Shown here piece by piece: positions 19,332 through 28,174 of a stretch of 64,000 nt of DNA. The position numbers were made by a program, and so were the translations under genes. Below the pieces are notes generated by a model, which saw nothing but the letters and a program-made list of their open reading frames with translations, was not told where the DNA came from and searched no databases. This stretch comes from Nesterenkonia sphaerica (GTDB taxonomy: Bacteria; Actinomycetota; Actinomycetes; Actinomycetales; Micrococcaceae), in assembly GCF_005771565.1 (NCBI RefSeq), contig NZ_VAWA01000001.1, positions 301 through 64,300 of the forward strand, in the 5' to 3' direction. Position 1 is the first letter of the stretch. Every line of letters begins with the position of its first letter.

Positions 19332-20702
19332 ATGGAGGCAGAGCAGCTCGGTGCGGGAACGAAGAGGGCCGCGGTCGCGGCGCTGCCGAAGGACTTTGCC
19401 CACCTCGCCCAGGAGCCGGAGCTTGCTGAAGCTCGGAACCAGGAGGTCCGGATCCGCCGGGCGGAGGCGGCAAAATTGACCGCGCTGCTGGACTACCGGG
19501 CGCGAAAACTGCAGGAGCACCAGGGCCAGCATGCGTTCACTCGTGCGGCAGTGGAGAAAGCCATTGTGCGTGACGCCGCGCTTGTCCTCACGGCCACGGA
19601 ATCGGCTGTGCGCCGGCTCCTGGAGTGCGCCGAGTTCCTGCAGGAGAAGCTGCCGCAGACGTGGGGTGCCTACGCTGAGGGTGCTGTGGACTGGGCCCGC
19701 GCGCAGCGGATTGCTCAGGCCGCTGAAGACATCGCCCACCGTGAGGATCTGTTGCCCGTCCTTGATGAGGACGCCAAGCTCAAAGCACCGGGAATGAACC
19801 GGGCTGAGGTGGACCAATGGGTGAAGAGGCGCGTACCCGAGTTGGATGCCGAGGCCTACAGTGCCCGGTGTGAACGTGCCAGATCCAAACGGTACGTGGT
19901 GTTTGCACACTTAGATGACGGCATGACGAAGATCGATGCCATGGTGCCGACCGTCTCGGTGGCGGCCTTGGAACGGCACCTGTGGACGCGGGCCCAGGCG
20001 CGTATTGAGAGCTCAGCGCAGGGTGCGGCGACGCTGACCCAGCGCGTCGCGGACGAATTTGTTCAGCGCCTCCAGGGCTCAGGGGTCAATGGGCCAGCGC
20101 CCACGGAGATAGTGCCGCAAGGGGCAGATTCCGCGGTCGGCTCTGGCTCTGGCTCTGGCTCTGGGGCCAGCCGGCCGGGGTCGGTGAATGCGAAGATCAG
20201 CATTCTGGTCCCGGCTGAGACGCTGCTCGGCAACAGTGAGGCACCAGCGGTCAGTGAGGACAAGTCTTTCGTTCTGCCCGCTTCTGATGTCCGGCAGATC
20301 GCACACGATCCCCAAGCTGAGCACGATTGGCTTGCTGCCGGCATCCGAGCAGACTCCCAGGGCAGCGGCGAGATCACTTCCATCGTGCCGCTGGGGACGC
20401 GCTACCCGCTCGAAGGGTGGGACGGTGCCTCCGCATTGGCACGAGCAGTCAACCTCCTGGACACTTCCTCACGTTCGCGGTTCGTCTCGGGACAGCTTCG
20501 GGAAGCGATACTTACGCGGGACCGCACCTGTCAGGCGCACGGGTGCACGCGGCCTGCGTGGCGTGCCGACGTCGATCACAAGACACCTCATGACCAAGGG
20601 GGAGGAACGACGCCGCAGAACACCTGGGTGCTCTGCCGGGATCACCACATCATGAAGTCCCACCGGCTGCTTCCGGTTCCCGGGAAGGACCCCCCACAGT
20701 AA
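19332..20702 (+). CDS. DUF222 / HNH endonuclease-domain protein
   Basis: A 456-aa protein of the actinobacterial 13E12-like family: an N-terminal alpha-helical DUF222 region (about 60-290) and a C-terminal HNH domain (about 390-450) with CQAHGCTRPAWRADVDHKTPHDQGG...NTWVLCRDHHIMKS, including the two Cys pairs and the catalytic His. These multicopy proteins are thought to be mobile or selfish nucleases; their function is unproven. Four tandem GGCTCT units (20140-20163) encode a Gly-Ser linker between the domains. No flanking repeats or partner were found. Confidence 0.85.
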   Translation: MEAEQLGAGTKRAAVAALPKDFAHLAQEPELAEARNQEVRIRRAEAAKLTALLDYRARKLQEHQGQHAFTRAAVEKAIVRDAALVLTATESAVRRLLECAEFLQEKLPQTWGAYAEGAVDWARAQRIAQAAEDIAHREDLLPVLDEDAKLKAPGMNRAEVDQWVKRRVPELDAEAYSARCERARSKRYVVFAHLDDGMTKIDAMVPTVSVAALERHLWTRAQARIESSAQGAATLTQRVADEFVQRLQGSGVNGPAPTEIVPQGADSAVGSGSGSGSGASRPGSVNAKISILVPAETLLGNSEAPAVSEDKSFVLPASDVRQIAHDPQAEHDWLAAGIRADSQGSGEITSIVPLGTRYPLEGWDGASALARAVNLLDTSSRSRFVSGQLREAILTRDRTCQAHGCTRPAWRADVDHKTPHDQGGGTTPQNTWVLCRDHHIMKSHRLLPVPGKDPPQ

Positions 20703-20741
20703 GTCGGAGACAGGCCCGCGGCTGATTGCTTGATCCCCCAT

Positions 20742-21683
20742 TTATGCAGGGGCGGGGGCGCGGTCCGGCGTCGGTTCTGAGGTCGGCTCCGAGGAGTGGG
20801 CGCCGGACCGGCGGCGGGGCTTGCGCCACTGGACGATGGCGACACCGACCAGGCAGATGACGCCTCCGATCATGGCCATCAGCGGCGGGACTTCAGAGAG
20901 GAAGATCCAGGCCATGACCACCACGATGGCTGGGACGCTGAGCGTGCTGGCAGCGACCCGACCTGCCGGGAACTGCATCATGGCGTAGCCCCAGAAGACG
21001 AACGCCACGGCGGTGGGCCCAATGCCCATGTAAACCGCTCCGATGATACTGCCGGTGGAGGCCCCGGCCACCTCCGCAATGGTCTGCGGGAGGAAGGGCA
21101 GCAGCGCGATCACACCTGCGGCGCAGGCGATCCACGTGGCAGTCAGCGGATCGGTGTGGCGCAGCGTGAGCTTCTGGACCAGCATGCCCACTGCGTAGAG
21201 CACGGCAGCGGCCAATGCGATGAGCAGACCGGCCAAGGAGAGGCGGCCGGTGCTGCCGGCGAACGTGATCAGACTGATGCCCACCAATGAAACGGCCATT
21301 CCGGCGAAGAGCTGCCTCGGGAAGCCCTCACTGAAGAACACTCCTCCGCCCAGGGCGATCAACAGCGGGGCCAAGTTGACCAACATCGCGATGGTGCCAG
21401 CATCCAAGAAGTGGCCCGCCCAGTTGAAGGCGAGAGTGTAGACGGCAAACCACACCACACCGAAGGCTGATCCCAGCAGTAGGCCGCGGCGCCCAGGCAA
21501 CCGCACCCTGCCCCGGCGCAGCCACAGCAGCAGCAGCGACAGCGTGATCACTCCGGCGGCGAGCCGGAGCACTGCCAAAGGACCGGGCGAGAGCTCTTCG
21601 GCGAAGGCGCGAATGATGACGAACGACGACGCCCACATTGCCACGGTGGCGATGATCGCCCCGACGGCCAGCTTCTTCTCCAC
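20742..21683 (-). CDS. EamA/DMT-family transporter
   Basis: A ten-helix drug/metabolite transporter of about 313 aa made of two EamA repeats (first near residues 10-140, second near 150-285). The first repeat contains WASSFVIIRAF...SPGPLAVLRLAAG and the second ends in VPAIVVVMAWIFLSEVPPLMAMIGGVICLVGV, both characteristic. The open frame continues upstream to 21962 but that would overlap the divergent pfpI gene; GTG 21683 gives a family-typical length and has GAGG about ten bases upstream. The exported metabolite is unknown. Confidence 0.8.
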   Translation of the reverse strand: MEKKLAVGAIIATVAMWASSFVIIRAFAEELSPGPLAVLRLAAGVITLSLLLLWLRRGRVRLPGRRGLLLGSAFGVVWFAVYTLAFNWAGHFLDAGTIAMLVNLAPLLIALGGGVFFSEGFPRQLFAGMAVSLVGISLITFAGSTGRLSLAGLLIALAAAVLYAVGMLVQKLTLRHTDPLTATWIACAAGVIALLPFLPQTIAEVAGASTGSIIGAVYMGIGPTAVAFVFWGYAMMQFPAGRVAASTLSVPAIVVVMAWIFLSEVPPLMAMIGGVICLVGVAIVQWRKPRRRSGAHSSEPTSEPTPDRAPAPA

Positions 21684-21852
21684 AATGGGGGGAACCTCGT
21701 GGGTACGGAGTATGTTCCCGATGGGCAAAGCCTCAGTACGCGGTGTCAAGCAAATATGGAGGTCTCTCCCCTGGGAGGTTGAGCTCACGAGACTAATTTG
21801 TCCAGAGTAAGGACGACGAGAGCTGAAACTGACTGTTGGAGGAAGACTGACT

Positions 21853-22410
21853 ATGGCTGATGTGTCCATTCCCGGCACCAAGATTGCACTGCTGACCACC
21901 AACGGCGTCGAGCAGGCGGAATTGGAGCAGCCGATCGCGGCCCTCAGAAAGGCCAGCGGCACCCCGGTGATTGTGTCGCCGCAGGAATCCCAAATCCAGG
22001 CTATGCAGGGCGACTGGGAGCACGCCGATCATTTTGATGTGGATGTCCACCTGCCCTCTGCGAACCCAGAAGACTACGCCGGACTCGTTCTTCCCGGCGG
22101 CACGCTCAATGCCGATACGCTGCGCACGGACGAGGACGCCCAGCGGTTCGTCAAGAGCTTCTTCGACTCCGGCAAACCGGTGGCCGCGATCTGTCACGGC
22201 CCGTGGATCCTCACCGAGGTCGGCGCCGCCTCAGGCCGCACGATGACCAGCTACCCCTCACTGAAGACTGACCTCATCAACGCCGGGGCGACCTGGGTGG
22301 ATGAGGCGGCAGTGGTCTCCGATGGCCTGGTGACCTCCCGCAACCCCAAGGACCTCGATGACTTCAACCGGGAGTTCCTGACCCTGCTGGCCGACAGTCA
22401 TGGCCGATAG
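21853..22410 (+). CDS. DJ-1/PfpI-family protein
   Basis: A 185-aa protein of the PfpI/YhbO subgroup. The nucleophile elbow is AAICHGPWIL near residue 115 (Cys-His dyad), with the conserved Glu in the N-terminal TTNGVEQAELEQP. Members are associated with stress protection, deglycase or protease-like activity; which applies here is open. GGAGG lies about ten bases before the ATG. The stop codon TAG is part of the -10 element of thiE. Confidence 0.85.
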   Translation: MADVSIPGTKIALLTTNGVEQAELEQPIAALRKASGTPVIVSPQESQIQAMQGDWEHADHFDVDVHLPSANPEDYAGLVLPGGTLNADTLRTDEDAQRFVKSFFDSGKPVAAICHGPWILTEVGAASGRTMTSYPSLKTDLINAGATWVDEAAVVSDGLVTSRNPKDLDDFNREFLTLLADSHGR

Positions 22411-22419
22411 TCTAAGAAC
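22408..22419 (+). promoter_or_regulatory. -10 element, leaderless start of thiE
   Basis: TAGTCT at 22408-22413 (its first three bases are the pfpI stop codon), six bases, then ATG at 22420. Confidence 0.5.
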
Positions 22420-23133
22420 ATGACCACCAGCACCCCGGAACCGACCCATCTCGGCCAGCTGCGCCGGGAGCGCCTCCTGTCCGCGCGGCTCTATGTCTGC
22501 ACAGACCTCCAGCGGTTCATCGCCTACCCCGACGCCGGGCCAGTCAATGAGCTCGGCTTCGAGGCGCTCAGGCAGTTCTATGCCGCTGCTTTCGCCGGTG
22601 GCGCCGACATCATCCAGGTCCGGGATAAGCGCGTGACCGTGCAGACCGAAATCGCGGCCCTGACTTTGCTCAAAGAGGTCGCGGATGAATACGGGGGGCT
22701 CTCCGCTGCCAACGACAGGGCAGATGTCGCCGCAATCACCGAGGTGGATGTCTTCCACGTGGGTCAGGAGGATCTCTCCACGGAGCAGGCGCGCTCCATC
22801 CTGGGTGACGACGTCGTGATCGGCCGCTCCTGCCGCACGTTCGAACAGGTCAGGGAGGCCGAGGCCGACATCGGCATTGACTACTACTGCACCGGTCCGG
22901 TGTGGGAGACCCCCACCAAGCCCGAGCGTGCCGCAGTGGGCCTCGAGCTGCCCGCCCGGGCTGCGGCGCTGGAATCGGCGAAGCCGTTCTTCGCCATCGG
23001 CGGGATCAACGCGGCGAACCTCAACGAAGTGACCGCAGCCGGCGCCGACCGGGTGGTCGTGGTGCGCGCGGTGACAGAAGCCGAAGACCCCGCCGCTGCC
23101 GCCCAGGCACTGCGGGAGCAGCTGCCCGCCTAG
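22420..23133 (+). CDS. thiE: thiamine phosphate synthase ThiE
   Basis: A 237-aa TIM-barrel enzyme that condenses the thiazole phosphate with HMP-diphosphate to thiamine phosphate, the step after ThiG. Signatures are [10 protein letters not shown] (pyrophosphate-binding region), [49 protein letters not shown] and [30 protein letters not shown] 35-residue N-terminal extension before the first strand is common in actinobacterial members. The stop shares bases with the convergent gene at 23130. Confidence 0.92.
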   Translation: MTTSTPEPTHLGQLRRERLLSARLYVCTDLQRFIAYPDAGPVNELGFEALRQFYAAAFAGGADIIQVRDKRVTVQTEIAALTLLKEVADEYGGLSAANDRADVAAITEVDVFHVGQEDLSTEQARSILGDDVVIGRSCRTFEQVREAEADIGIDYYCTGPVWETPTKPERAAVGLELPARAAALESAKPFFAIGGINAANLNEVTAAGADRVVVVRAVTEAEDPAAAAQALREQLPA

Positions 23134-23837
23134 CGCCTGCGGTGTTTCCGCGCTCTGCCGGGCTTGGTGGTCCTGTTGACGCGGCCGGAGGTGCGCGGGC
23201 GTGCGGGTGCCTTTTTGCTCACGCTCGGGCTTCGGGCGGAGCGGGAGCTCGGTGAGCCGAGAGAGCTGCGCGCGGACTCAGCCTTCCGCCCCCGGGCAAT
23301 GCCGATGAACTCCTGTATCACCTCTGAGTCGCGCTCCCGCAACCAGGCCAGACTGGTCTCATACTGATCAGCGCCGGTGAGCGGGCGCACCACCACGTCT
23401 TTGCGGCTGAGCATCCGCGCCACGGACTGAGGCAGAACGACGAGACCGGCGCCGCTGGCTGCCACCTCCAGGGCCATCCGCTCGCCTGCTCCTGGCTCCG
23501 CAGCGTCCGGGAGGAGCTGGGCCGGCTCCCAGAACGTTTCCTCGCTCAGCTCGGCGACGTCGACGCTGTCTTCGGCTGCGGCGATCCAATGCTCGGCCGC
23601 CGCACAGACCACCGGATCCTCCCGGTACAGCAGCACTCGGTGGAAGGTTCCCGGGTCAAACTCCTCCGGGGTCTCTGTCCACCGGACGTATCCGATGTCC
23701 ACGATGCCTGCGCAGATCCGCTCCAGCTGCCCGGCGGCGTCGTAATACTGAATGTCCAGGGCGTGCTGCGGAAACCGCTGCCGCCACCGTGCGGCCCATT
23801 TGTCTGGGGTGGCTCCGGGAATCGCGCCCAGGATCAT
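23130..23837 (-). CDS. stand-alone LysR-type effector-binding domain with basic tail
   Basis: A 235-aa protein whose first 180 residues look like a LysR substrate-binding domain (type 2 periplasmic-binding fold): GATPDKWAARWRQRFP, CAGIVDIGYVRW, AASGAGLVVLPQSVARML. The N-terminal winged-helix DNA-binding domain of LysR proteins is absent; instead the C-terminal 50 residues are rich in Ser, Arg, Lys and Pro. Similar proteins are known in Micrococcaceae. How it would act without a helix-turn-helix is unknown; the basic tail could contact nucleic acid. It lies 8 bp after the dienelactone hydrolase gene. Confidence 0.75.
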   Translation of the reverse strand: MILGAIPGATPDKWAARWRQRFPQHALDIQYYDAAGQLERICAGIVDIGYVRWTETPEEFDPGTFHRVLLYREDPVVCAAAEHWIAAAEDSVDVAELSEETFWEPAQLLPDAAEPGAGERMALEVAASGAGLVVLPQSVARMLSRKDVVVRPLTGADQYETSLAWLRERDSEVIQEFIGIARGRKAESARSSLGSPSSRSARSPSVSKKAPARPRTSGRVNRTTKPGRARKHRRR

Positions 23838-23845
23838 GGATGTGC

Positions 23846-24556
23846 TCAGCGGACCTTCTTGCGCAGAAAATCTACGCTGCGCTCCCAGGCGAGCTTTGCC
23901 TTCTCCGGGTCGTAGGTGCCGATGAGGTTCTCATCATTGTGGAAGGCATGGCCGGCCTCGTAGTAGAAGAACTCGACCTCGGCGTCGGATTCCTCACGTA
24001 TCTGGGCTTCCTGCCGGCGGGCCTCGGACTCTGGGTACATCTCATCCTGAGTCGCGTAGTGGCCCTGAATGCTCGCGGTGACCCCGGTGTAGGTCTCCGG
24101 GACCGCCTGACCGACACCGTAGAACGGCACCGCTGCGGAGACTTTCTCTCCCTGCTGGGCTGCCAGTGCGAGGACGAACCCGCCTCCCATGCAGAAACCG
24201 ATGGCACCAACAGTTCGGGAAGTGACGTCGTCGTGAGCGAGGAGAAAGTCGGTGGCTCCAGCAAGCTGGCGAGCGCCCTCTTCTGCTGGGAGTTTGGACA
24301 TCAGCTCACCAGCCTCCTCACCGTCGTGGGTGATCCATCCTCCGTAGAGGTCGGGGGCGAGGGCGACGAAGCCCGCGGCGGCCAACCTGTCGGTGACCTC
24401 CTTGATGTGGTCGGTCAGTCCCCACCACTCCTGAATCACGATCACGCCGGGGCCTGACCCGCTCGGCGGGGTGGCCAGGTATCCGTGTCCGGTGTCCGTC
24501 ACCTCTGCCTGCGGAAGGGGGAAAGTCACGTTCTGGTGCGGGGTTTTCTCAGCCAT
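23846..24556 (-). CDS. dienelactone hydrolase-family protein
   Basis: A 236-aa alpha/beta hydrolase. The Cys nucleophile lies in AIGFCMGGGFVLAL near residue 121, the His in EAGHAFHND near 203, and IQEWWGLTDHIKEVTDRLAAAGFVALAPDLYGG is the conserved N-terminal block with the structural Glu. Relatives open dienelactones in chlorocatechol degradation, but many free-standing members have unknown substrates. A perfect AGGAGG ribosome site precedes the ATG. It is probably co-transcribed with the LysR-like protein gene. Confidence 0.88.
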   Translation of the reverse strand: MAEKTPHQNVTFPLPQAEVTDTGHGYLATPPSGSGPGVIVIQEWWGLTDHIKEVTDRLAAAGFVALAPDLYGGWITHDGEEAGELMSKLPAEEGARQLAGATDFLLAHDDVTSRTVGAIGFCMGGGFVLALAAQQGEKVSAAVPFYGVGQAVPETYTGVTASIQGHYATQDEMYPESEARRQEAQIREESDAEVEFFYYEAGHAFHNDENLIGTYDPEKAKLAWERSVDFLRKKVR

Positions 24557-24574
24557 AGAATCCTCCTAATACGA

Positions 24575-24614
24575 CACGTCGGCCCTCCTCAGACTACTGA
24601 AGAGGGCCGACGTG
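24575..24614 (-). terminator. hairpin terminator of ABC operon
   Basis: Arms 24575-24587 and 24602-24614 are perfect 13-bp complements, and an inner 4-bp stem (24589-24592 with 24597-24600) closes a 4-nt loop. It lies just 3' of the solute-binding protein gene and before the downstream hydrolase gene. Confidence 0.75.
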
Positions 24615-24629
24615 GTGAAAGTGGACTGA

Positions 24630-25958
24630 TCAGCCCTCGATTTCGTCTGCGAGGTCAGTCTCGTAGAGGGACTCGAATTCTGACTCGACCCGCTCCATCT
24701 CCGTGCGGACGTCATCGCCGGTGGTCAGCAGACTCTGCAGTGTGGTGGCCAACTCCAGGTCAGCTCCGGGCAGGAAGACGCGGGCGTAGTCCTGAACCCG
24801 GGCACGTTCCAGCTGGTCGACTGCCGTTTCGAACTGTGGGTTCTCGGCGTAGACATCGGACATGTCCGCATCCTGGTGGGAGGGGACGTAGCCCGTTGCC
24901 TCCGAGAAGTCCGCCTGGGATTCCGCGGAGGACATGTGACCGATGAACATGGCGGAGGCCAGCTGCTCCTCCGGAGAGGATGCCGAAGCCAGCATCAGGC
25001 CCGCCCCACCAGTGGGAGTTTCACCCTCGGCCGCCGGCCCGTCGGGCAGGAAGGCCGTTCCCACCTCGAAGTCTGCGGTCTCCAGGATGCCGTTGAGCGC
25101 GCCGGTGGACTGAATAGTCTGCGAAGCGACACCGGAGGAGAAGTCATCAGTCTGTGAAGTGGCGGCGACATTGGCCCATCCGTCCTCCACCCCCGACTGA
25201 GCGAACTCCAGGGCTTCGACCGTCTCATCGGAGGAAACCGTGGAGAAGTCCCACTCGTCGGACCAGGCTCCGCCGTAGCCCCATACCAGGTTGGCCATGC
25301 CCCAGGCAGGGTACTCATCCGAGGGCGGGAATGCGTAGCCGAACTGGGCCACTTCCTCATCGACCAGGGTCTGCGAGATTTCTGCCACCTCGTCCCAGGT
25401 CTGCGGAGGGCCGTCAATACCGGCCTCCTCGTAGTGGTCCACGTTGTAGTAGAACAATGGGGTGGAACGGGCGTAGGGAACTCCGTAGTGGTTGCCCTCG
25501 TAGAGGTAGTCCTCATAGAGGGCCTCCACGTAACCATTGACGTCGATGTCAGCGGCCTCGAGAAGATCGTCTACAGGGATCAGTGCGTCATTGAGGTAAT
25601 TGGGGAACCACGTGGCATCGGAGAGCACCACGACATCCGCGTTGGACCCGCCGCCGGTTTGGAACCACTGCGAGGTTTCCTCGTAGTTGGCCCCGGAGGT
25701 GATGACCTCCACCTCGATTCCGGTCTCGGAGGTGAACCTCTCAATGAGCTCCTCTTCGATATCTTCCGACCCACCGGGGTGGTTGGTCGCGAAGACTATG
25801 GAATCGGCCGGCTCCACCTCTGACCAGTCGGTGTCGGCTGCTTCTTCCTCTGCATCACCGCCAGTGGTGTCGGGGCCGCATGCCGTAATGGCCAGGGCTG
25901 CGGCGCTGAAGACGGCGATGCCCTTCCAGGTGTGATTGATGTGCGGTTGTTTCTTCAT
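24630..25958 (-). CDS. ABC transporter solute-binding lipoprotein
   Basis: A 442-aa family 1 extracellular solute-binding protein (UgpB/MalE type). The N terminus has a signal peptide with lipobox ALAITAC (Cys 27), so it is membrane-anchored on the outer face. The ATWFPNYLNDALIPVDDLL, GVPYARSTPLFYYN and PPQTWDEVAEISQTL segments are typical of the sugar/glycerol-3-phosphate group. The mature protein is very acidic with few Lys, as in salt-adapted secreted proteins. AAGGAG precedes the ATG. It is the last gene of the importer operon; the ligand is unknown. Confidence 0.9.
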   Translation of the reverse strand: MKKQPHINHTWKGIAVFSAAALAITACGPDTTGGDAEEEAADTDWSEVEPADSIVFATNHPGGSEDIEEELIERFTSETGIEVEVITSGANYEETSQWFQTGGGSNADVVVLSDATWFPNYLNDALIPVDDLLEAADIDVNGYVEALYEDYLYEGNHYGVPYARSTPLFYYNVDHYEEAGIDGPPQTWDEVAEISQTLVDEEVAQFGYAFPPSDEYPAWGMANLVWGYGGAWSDEWDFSTVSSDETVEALEFAQSGVEDGWANVAATSQTDDFSSGVASQTIQSTGALNGILETADFEVGTAFLPDGPAAEGETPTGGAGLMLASASSPEEQLASAMFIGHMSSAESQADFSEATGYVPSHQDADMSDVYAENPQFETAVDQLERARVQDYARVFLPGADLELATTLQSLLTTGDDVRTEMERVESEFESLYETDLADEIEG

Positions 25959-26025
25959 GGTGCTCCTTCATCGGTGATTCAGTCGATTTGAGTCAAGGGT
26001 TCGAGTCGCCTGGCTCCTCAGGGAC

Positions 26026-26931
26026 TCACTTCACGGCTCCCTGCGTCAGACCAGAGACGATATAGCGCTGCAGCATGGCAAAGATGATGAGCATAGGAAC
26101 GATGACCAGAACGGCTCCGGCCATCAGGATGCCGTAGCTTGAGACCTGGTCCTCCACGCTGCGGAGCTGATTCAGCGCCACCGGCAGGGTCATTCGGTCT
26201 CGAGTGTCTGTGATGATCAGCGGCCAGAGGAAGCTGTTCCACTCGTTGACGATGGTGACCAGGGAGACGGTGGAAATCGCGGGCAGGGACACAGGCACTG
26301 CGATCTGGAACAGCTTCCGGAAGTGACCGGCGCCGTCGAGCTCAGCAGCTTCAAAAAGCTCCTTGGGGAGTGATTTGAAGTGCTGGCGGAGCAGGAAGGT
26401 GCCGAAAGCTGTGCCGAGGCCGGGCAGGATGATGCCCCAGAGCGTATTGCGCCCGCCTAAGGCTTCGATCGTCATGAAGTTCGGCAACATGGACACTTCC
26501 GGCGGAACCATCAGGGCCACCAGGATGCCCAAGAAGATCAGGTTGGCACCGGGCACGCGGATGTACACCAGCGCGTAGGCGGTGGTGATGGCCAGCAGCA
26601 CCTTGATGATGGATCCGACCGAGGTGACGATGAGGCTGTTCTGCAGCACGGTCATCAGCGGGATTCTGCGGTCCACGGTGGCGTAGTTCGCCGTCGTGAC
26701 CTCCTGCGGCAGCAACTGCGGAGTCAGGGTAACGATCTCGTTGACCGGTTTGAAGCTGGAGGAGACCATCCACACCAGCGGAAGCACAATGATCAGCAGC
26801 GCGATCAGGATCGGCAGGTAGCCGGTCAGCATGGTGTCCGCCAGATTCCGAGGGCTGAAAGCCTTGGTCCACTCAGGTGAGGACCGCCGCTTGACTGCGG
26901 ACCGTGGTGCTGGGGGCGTGGTGGTGCTCAC
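26026..26931 (-). CDS. ABC transporter permease, MalG/UgpE type
   Basis: A 301-aa inner-membrane permease with six helices. The EAA loop that docks the ATPase is EAAELDGAGHFRKLFQIAVPVSLPAI near residues 186-211. The N-terminal 35 residues are polar. The GTG start overlaps the stop of the upstream permease (GTGA). No ATPase gene is present in this operon, so a shared MsmK/UgpC-type ATPase encoded elsewhere is expected. Confidence 0.9.
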   Translation of the reverse strand: MSTTTPPAPRSAVKRRSSPEWTKAFSPRNLADTMLTGYLPILIALLIIVLPLVWMVSSSFKPVNEIVTLTPQLLPQEVTTANYATVDRRIPLMTVLQNSLIVTSVGSIIKVLLAITTAYALVYIRVPGANLIFLGILVALMVPPEVSMLPNFMTIEALGGRNTLWGIILPGLGTAFGTFLLRQHFKSLPKELFEAAELDGAGHFRKLFQIAVPVSLPAISTVSLVTIVNEWNSFLWPLIITDTRDRMTLPVALNQLRSVEDQVSSYGILMAGAVLVIVPMLIIFAMLQRYIVSGLTQGAVK

Positions 26932-27923
26932 TGGTAATGCACCTTCCTCTCCACGAAGCGGAGTTGGACCGCGGTGATGATGAACAGGGTGAAGAACAGC
27001 ACCACGGCGATCGCCGCCGAGTACCCTGCACGGTTGAACTGGCCGAAGGACTGAAGGTAGATCTCAAAGATGATGGTGTTGGTGCCGTTGCCGGTGGGAG
27101 TCATCACCCGCAGAATGTCGAACGCGTTGGTCATGGAGAAGATGATGTTGGTGACCAGGAGGAAGAACACGGTGGGCGTCAGCAGGGGCAGCACCACGGA
27201 GAAGAAGCGGCGGATGGGCCCCGCCCGGTCGATGGTGGCCGACTCAATGAGGTCTCGGGGAATCGACTGCAGGCCCGCGAGAAAGACCACCGCGCAGTAC
27301 CCCAGGTTCTTCCACACATACACCACGATGACCATCAGCAGGTTTGCATCCGGGTCCAGGAACCACTGCGGGGAGTCGATGCCGAACCGATCCAGAATGA
27401 ACATCAGAGCTCCGCGCTGCGGATCAAAGATGAACATCCACACCAGTGCCACGCCTACTCCGGAAAGGACGTAGGGGCTGAAGATCGCGGTGCGGGCAAA
27501 GGTGCGGCCCGGGATCTTCTTGTTCAGCACCAAAGCGATCAGCAGACCCAGAATCATGGACCCCAGGACAGCCCCGGCAGTAAAGATGCCGGTGACCCGC
27601 CACACTTCCAACCCGGAGGGCGAGGTGAAAAACCGCTGATAATTCGCAAACCCCACCGGTTCCGCACGTGGAGCGCCGAGCCGCCAGTCCAGACTCGAGA
27701 AGTACAGATTCATGGCGAGGGGGTAGTAGATGAAGGCCAGAATCAGAAGAATATTGGGCCCGGCAAACAGTAGGAACAGCGACCAGTTCTTGGAGCTTCT
27801 GCGTCGGTGCGCCCTCTTCCGGGCGGCTTGGAGCTGACCAGCGTCCTGCTCCGGAGGAGGCGACGCCTCGGGCCGGTCCTGCGCGGTCTGCGCAGAACGC
27901 GAGTCGGTGGTCGTCACACTCAT
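26928..27923 (-). CDS. ABC transporter permease, MalF/UgpA type
   Basis: A 331-aa permease, partner of the MalG-like protein. A polar, Gln/Arg-rich N terminus of about 45 residues is followed by six helices; the EAA-like loop is SATIDRAGPIRRFFSVVLPLLTPTV. The ATG at 27923 and the GTG two codons later (27917) are both possible: GAGGGG lies directly against the ATG but at ideal 7-nt spacing from the GTG. A longer in-frame extension to 28172 is improbable. It is the first gene of the importer operon. Confidence 0.88.
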   Translation of the reverse strand: MSVTTTDSRSAQTAQDRPEASPPPEQDAGQLQAARKRAHRRRSSKNWSLFLLFAGPNILLILAFIYYPLAMNLYFSSLDWRLGAPRAEPVGFANYQRFFTSPSGLEVWRVTGIFTAGAVLGSMILGLLIALVLNKKIPGRTFARTAIFSPYVLSGVGVALVWMFIFDPQRGALMFILDRFGIDSPQWFLDPDANLLMVIVVYVWKNLGYCAVVFLAGLQSIPRDLIESATIDRAGPIRRFFSVVLPLLTPTVFFLLVTNIIFSMTNAFDILRVMTPTGNGTNTIIFEIYLQSFGQFNRAGYSAAIAVVLFFTLFIITAVQLRFVERKVHYQ

Positions 27924-27988
27924 CCCCCTCGTGATGGCTTCAACGGGCTGCGCCCGCACGCCATGGTGCGCGTCCCCATTGACTCGCC

Positions 27989-28016
27989 GGTATATTCCGG
28001 ATGAACCACAGGTGAA
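27989..28016 (-). promoter_or_regulatory. possible promoter of the ABC importer operon
   Basis: Minus-strand TTCACC (28016-28011) and TATACC (27994-27989) are 16 bases apart, 66 bases before the first permease gene. The -10 lies inside the imperfect palindrome CCGGTATATTCCGG (27987-28000, 12 of 14 symmetric), a possible operator. The remainder of the 250-bp intergenic region shows no other clear element. Confidence 0.35.
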
Positions 28017-28174
28017 CCCAGCCTGTGACCCGCAGCACAGCTCTTGTACTGCACATATCGTACCTGCAATGGGCCTTTCCTCAGGGGAATGTGCAGGCGC
28101 GGGTGGAAAGTTGTCGATAGGGACGTGGGCCTCGAGTGCCCTCAATTGGCATGGCGTGGGGGAGGATGGCATTC

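Noticed and set aside
19332-20702. HNH gene as part of a mobile island.
   Set aside because: No flanking repeats, integrase, attachment site or change in base composition were visible.
21684-21962. N-terminal extension of the EamA transporter.
   Set aside because: Overlaps the divergent pfpI gene and its control region and has no membrane or family pattern.
25985-26010. GGGTTCGAGTC resembling a tRNA T-arm.
   Set aside because: No acceptor or anticodon stem can be formed around it.
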